A DNA stretch of 64,000 nucleotides from NCBI GenBank assembly GCA_003254905.1, contig QANU01099724.1:62001-126000 (forward strand). The letters run 5' to 3'. Numbering within the stretch: position 1 is the first letter of the stretch; the number at the start of each line of letters is the position of its first letter. The notes under the pieces were generated by a model, which was not told the origin of the DNA, searched no databases, and saw only the letters and a program-made list of their open reading frames with translations. A program made the translations under genes and the position numbers. Source of the stretch: Nissolia schottii. Lineage: Eukaryota > Streptophyta > Magnoliopsida > Fabales > Fabaceae. Below, piece by piece: positions 60,682-64,000 of this stretch.

Positions 60682-60846
60682 GAGATTAATTTTTATGCAC
60701 AATGTAAAATAATCGTATATTGTTATTCAATCATATATTGTTATATTAGCAAAAGTAATTGAGTCTTACCCACTATTTTAAAAGTCTCTCATACAAGAGA
60801 GTATGATTGAACAATTTTATATTATCTGTGCATAAAAATTAATCTC
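60682..60846. mobile_element. Short MITE
   Basis: Left GAGATTAATTTTTATGCACA; the reverse of the right end gives GAGATTAATTTTTATGCACA as well (20 of 20), with similar ATTGTTAT/ATTGTTC words just inside. 165 bp, AT-rich, no coding. The flanks do not show an obvious duplication. Confidence 0.8.
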
Positions 60847-60866
60847 CAACTATAATAATAATTAAG

Positions 60867-61088
60867 GTAAATGTGGATTTTGGTTGCTCAAGGACCAAAG
60901 GAGTGAATGGTTGGGGAGTGGTGGCTAGAGACTTTTTAGGGTCTTTCATTGTGGGGAAGGTGGTTCGGGGCAATGGATGATGGAGGTGGAGCATGTGGAG
61001 CTTGTGGCAACTAGGGAACGTTGTCAATTTGCTTTGGAGTTGGGTGCTTCAAGGGAGATTCTAGAAGTTGACTCCAAAGTGTCATAAA
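60867..61088 (+). pseudogene. LINE RNase H (RVT_3-type) relic
   Basis: Frame 1 reads VNVDFGCS then GWGVVARDFLGSFIVGKVVR, and after a frameshift near 60970 MMEVEHVELVATRERCQFAL and EVDSKVS. This is the layout of the RNase H-like domain found in plant L1 LINEs and reverse-transcriptase-like genes (NVDG..., GxGxVxRD, xExxA, ESDS). It ends in a stop at 61086. No reverse transcriptase is adjacent. Confidence 0.65.
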
Positions 61089-61129
61089 GAAACTGAAAGT
61101 GAAGGCTAAAGAAAATGAACTCTTATTTG

Positions 61130-62395
61130 TAAGGATGGTACCCCTGCCCCTATGCATGAAAATTTTCTCTCCTCTCTATCTCATATTCATGCGGGTATGG
61201 ATAATTGGATGCCCACGAATATCCAATACATCATTGAATTTTTAAAATAAATAAATGAAAACAAACTTTAATCATAACTTTTAAGAATTTATCATATAAT
61301 TGAATATACAAGCACAATCCAAAAAAAAAATAATAATAAAATCCATTAACTTAAAACACTTGAAATAAATAATGGCAACAAATATAAATGACATCAATTC
61401 TTAGTATAGCCAATCTAAATAGCAACATTCGTTCAATTTAAAACCATCGCAGTGTCATGGTTCTAATCTTTTATTCTTAATAGAACTCGGATATTGTTAA
61501 GATAGGAAAACAAGTTAGTAACTAGCACAAAAAATGCGGTTGTATAATGCATTATTGTTTTGATGTATCAAAATAATTTTATTTATTTAGTTAAGAATAA
61601 TTTAGCTATTTTGTATATCAGTTAATTGGGGTACTAGGGAAGTAACCCCGCCCCCACCCTATTTAGTAAACGGGTATTAGAAAAATTCATACCCATTACC
61701 CGTGGGGGAAAAACTTTCCCTCATATTTACCCTGTCATGGGTATTACTCACGGCTATATGTAACATCTCGTTTTTCTGTAATACAGAATATTGTCTTTCA
61801 ATATAGAAAGTAGATATTAAAATTATACTGGTAACTAGGTATACATTTAAACCATAGAACCACATAATAAGATATAATAATACAATCAACTAATAAGACA
61901 AAAATAATCCAATTAGCTAATAGGACGAAACAACATTCAAAGTTGTAAATCAATTAGTTAGTCAGTCAATCAATCTGATTGTCAACAGTCAGTCCTGCTT
62001 AGTCAAAACATGGACCAGAGACCCAAACAAGGTCTCAGGGTATCCATGGTAATGTTATTCTTTTTTTGTGTTGATTCCAAAACTTCTAATGGTTCGTCAA
62101 TCAAAGTTATGGTTTAAAAGTTAATTAGGATCTAGTTCGCCTATCCTTGAGGCCAACTTTGGCTCTACCTGAAGTCTTCTAGAAACCAGAGATACGTGTG
62201 GGAACCACCCCATATTATTTTAATCTTAACCATCTTTTTAGGGGGCCAATGTAACCTCACAAAGCCCAGTGACAACTTTTTGTCTTTCCAAGACTTCTTA
62301 GACCCCTAAATGTCCCCATACATGTGCACCTTGTTAGCTACTAGCTCTCTACAACACAACTTTGTTAGAATTACATTTGAAAGATATTTTCTTTC
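61130..62395. other. Intergenic DNA, no gene seen
   Basis: Contains GGTACCCC..GGGTATGG (61137-61200) and GGGGTACTAGGG..CCCGTGGGGG (61626-61710), which could be broken hAT-like ends, but they do not pair clearly. 62120-62300 is of mixed composition without a reading frame. Confidence 0.4.
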
Positions 62396-63752
62396 ATGAG
62401 ACAATATGAAAGAAATGCAATCCTAATCATAGTTGCTTATGCGGGTTATTTAGCTTGCATGCGATACATGCGTCAACATGTGTCTTGTATTGAAAGATCA
62501 ATCCTCCAATCATGTCGACATAATAGAGATCAAGTACGTCAAGAATTGCTAGCTCAATTAAAAGCACATTATAACTCGTGCTCTATAATAAATATGAGTT
62601 ATAATGCTTTCACTCGATTAGTTAAAATATTTTGTGAAAGAGGACTTCTTAGGGATAACCAATACAGTTAAGTTGGGGAACAAGTTGCATAGTTTTTACA
62701 TATTTCAAGTGGTCAAGCACATACTCGATCAAGAAGTTTTTTCTGCCGTCGGTCTACTAAGACCATTAGTCGTCATTTTCACCAAGTTCTTAGAGCTATA
62801 ATAACACTTGAAGATCAATTTTTAGTTCAACAAAATGGTTCTATTGTCCCACCACAAATTCTCAATAGTGAAGGAAGGTTTAATTCATACTTTAAGGTAT
62901 TTTTTTTAATAAAAAAAACATTTGTTTGAATCAATTTTAGTACTCTCACATGGTCATGCTTACTAATTTATGTTGATATTTTTAGAATTGCATTGGTGCT
63001 ATAGATGGAACACATATTTAAGGTTTCAAAAGAAAATGTGTCAAGGTAAAGAGGAAGAAAAAGTCATCTTACGATGAATGTATTGGCAATTTGTAATTTT
63101 GACTTAAAATTCACATGTGTTACCCGGGTGGGAGGGCTCAGCTTCAGACTAAAAAATTTTAGATAATATAAGTAGAGAAGATAATCTAAATGTCCCTCCA
63201 AGGAATTAAGTTTTTTAAAATATAAATTAGTTTCATAGTTGTTCAAAAGATTTCCCTAATACTTCTCACGTAAATATTTTGAATTCTACTTTTAGGTAAA
63301 TTCTATTTAGTAGATGCCAAATATATGTTGAGGTTCGTGTTTATGACTCCATATCAAAGTACGCAATATCATTTGAAAGAATATTCTCGACACCTTCCGG
63401 AAAACACAAAAGAGTTATTGAACTTAAGACATCTTCATTACGCAATGCAATTGAAAAAGCATTTGGTGATGTGAAGAATAGGTTTCCAATTATAAGAGCG
63501 ATGCCTAGATATGATGTAGATACAATGGGTGAAATTGTTTTAGCTTGTTGCATTTTGCACAACTTCTTAATAGATTTCGATCCAGACTAAGAAATTATTG
63601 CACAAGTTGACAAGGATGTCTTGTCTTATGAGCCTGAACGTCGATCTATTTGTGGAGAAATTGCTAGAGGTGAAGATGGACAAAGGGGGGAAATTTTGAG
63701 AGACTCCATTGCTACACAAATATGGAATGATTACATAACTACACGACATTGA
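62396..63752 (+). pseudogene. PIF/Harbinger transposase (HARBI1-like, DDE_Tnp_4) pseudogene
   Basis: Three exon-like blocks. Block 1 (62396-62896) has the N-terminal helical part with two in-frame stops (62669-62671, about 62690). Block 2 (62986-63215) has NCIGAIDGTHI with the first catalytic Asp, a stop right after it, and CNFDLKFTCV. Block 3 (from 63295) has FYLVDAKY with the second Asp, [20 protein letters not shown] in a continuous frame, and [20 protein letters not shown] with the Glu-bearing helix, then [10 protein letters not shown]. Apparent introns 62897-62985 (GT-AG) and about 63216-63294 divide it. Another stop at 63588-63590 precedes the tail, which ends TGA 63750-63752. The Myb-like partner gene and the element ends are not visible, so it is a dead copy or extends beyond the window. 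Confidence 0.85.
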
Positions 63753-64000
63753 TTTTTGTGTCTTACTGCTGCTTTCTGTAATGAACTTGATTAATTATGT
63801 ATTGTCTGAATTATTAGTTCTTATTGTTTGTAAGATTACATTGAATGCTTTACTTTTATGTATTATGTTTAATACTTTATTGCATTTCTTTAATTTAAAT
63901 TTGTTATGGTTATTTTACTTTTAGTACTGTACTTGAGTAATAGTATAAAAATGTAGTATTTAATGTCATATAATAATAGGTGATGGTATGGATGCCAAGA
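63753..64000. other. AT-rich sequence to the right edge
   Basis: No gene seen. May still belong to the Harbinger element, whose right end is not visible. Confidence 0.5.

Noticed and set aside
61130..61760. Possible hAT-type element from GGTACCC and GGGTATT words
   Set aside because: The two sides do not form convincing inverted repeats and no 8-bp duplication was seen.

Overview
The window is nuclear plant DNA, most likely from a legume such as soybean. The evidence is many short exons with GT-AG introns, AT-rich intergenic DNA, plant-type transposons and plant gene families. The species call is an inference from general character. There are no bacterial genes, operons, CRISPR arrays, rRNA genes or tRNA genes. 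One 460-base run of N lies at 26266-26725.

Five host genes could be assembled exon by exon with the reading frame kept across every junction. They are: (1) the 5' part of a Tat-SF1/CUS2-like splicing factor, ELF9-like (minus, 5626 to 985, continuing past the left edge); (2) FAS1, the large subunit of the chromatin assembly factor CAF-1 (plus, 10649-22389, 11 exons, 815 aa); (3) a GPI-anchor-type A1 aspartic protease of the A36/A39 kind (plus, 31913-39842, 10 exons, 485 aa); (4) an SCPL20-like serine carboxypeptidase (plus, 47716-53175, 14 exons, 506 aa); (5) a BZW/eIF5-mimic protein with a C-terminal W2 domain (minus, 58934-54002, 8 coding exons, 412 aa). Genes 4 and 5 converge with about 0.8 kb between their stop codons. 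The genes do not form a pathway. They are ordinary chromosomal neighbours.

Most of the rest is mobile-element debris. 5.7-6.4 kb: a terminal-inverted-repeat (TIR) element in the upstream region of gene 1. 7.26-9.03 kb: a broken endogenous pararetrovirus fragment (RNase H plus a second ORF, Florendovirus-like). FAS1 introns: a PIF/Harbinger-like element, an RTE-type LINE tail, a MULE-like element and a local tandem duplication. 22.4-31.4 kb: MITEs, AT repeats, the gap, a decayed LINE ORF1, an LTR remnant in reverse orientation and a hairpin-like MITE. Protease introns: a MITE, and a MULE-like element with a second TIR element nested inside it. 43.0-47.6 kb: a complete-ended but dead Ty1/copia element carrying a nested solo LTR of the family seen at 28.7-30.3 kb. 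Its 3' LTR ends only 129 bp before the carboxypeptidase start codon. 59-64 kb: two MITEs, a LINE RNase H relic and a PIF/Harbinger transposase pseudogene.

No clearly new biological system was found. The observations most worth checking are the copia LTR beside the SCPL20-like promoter, a consensus E2F site upstream of FAS1, a possible alternative last exon of FAS1, a GC-AG intron in the BZW-like gene, and related MULE-like elements in introns of two neighbouring genes.
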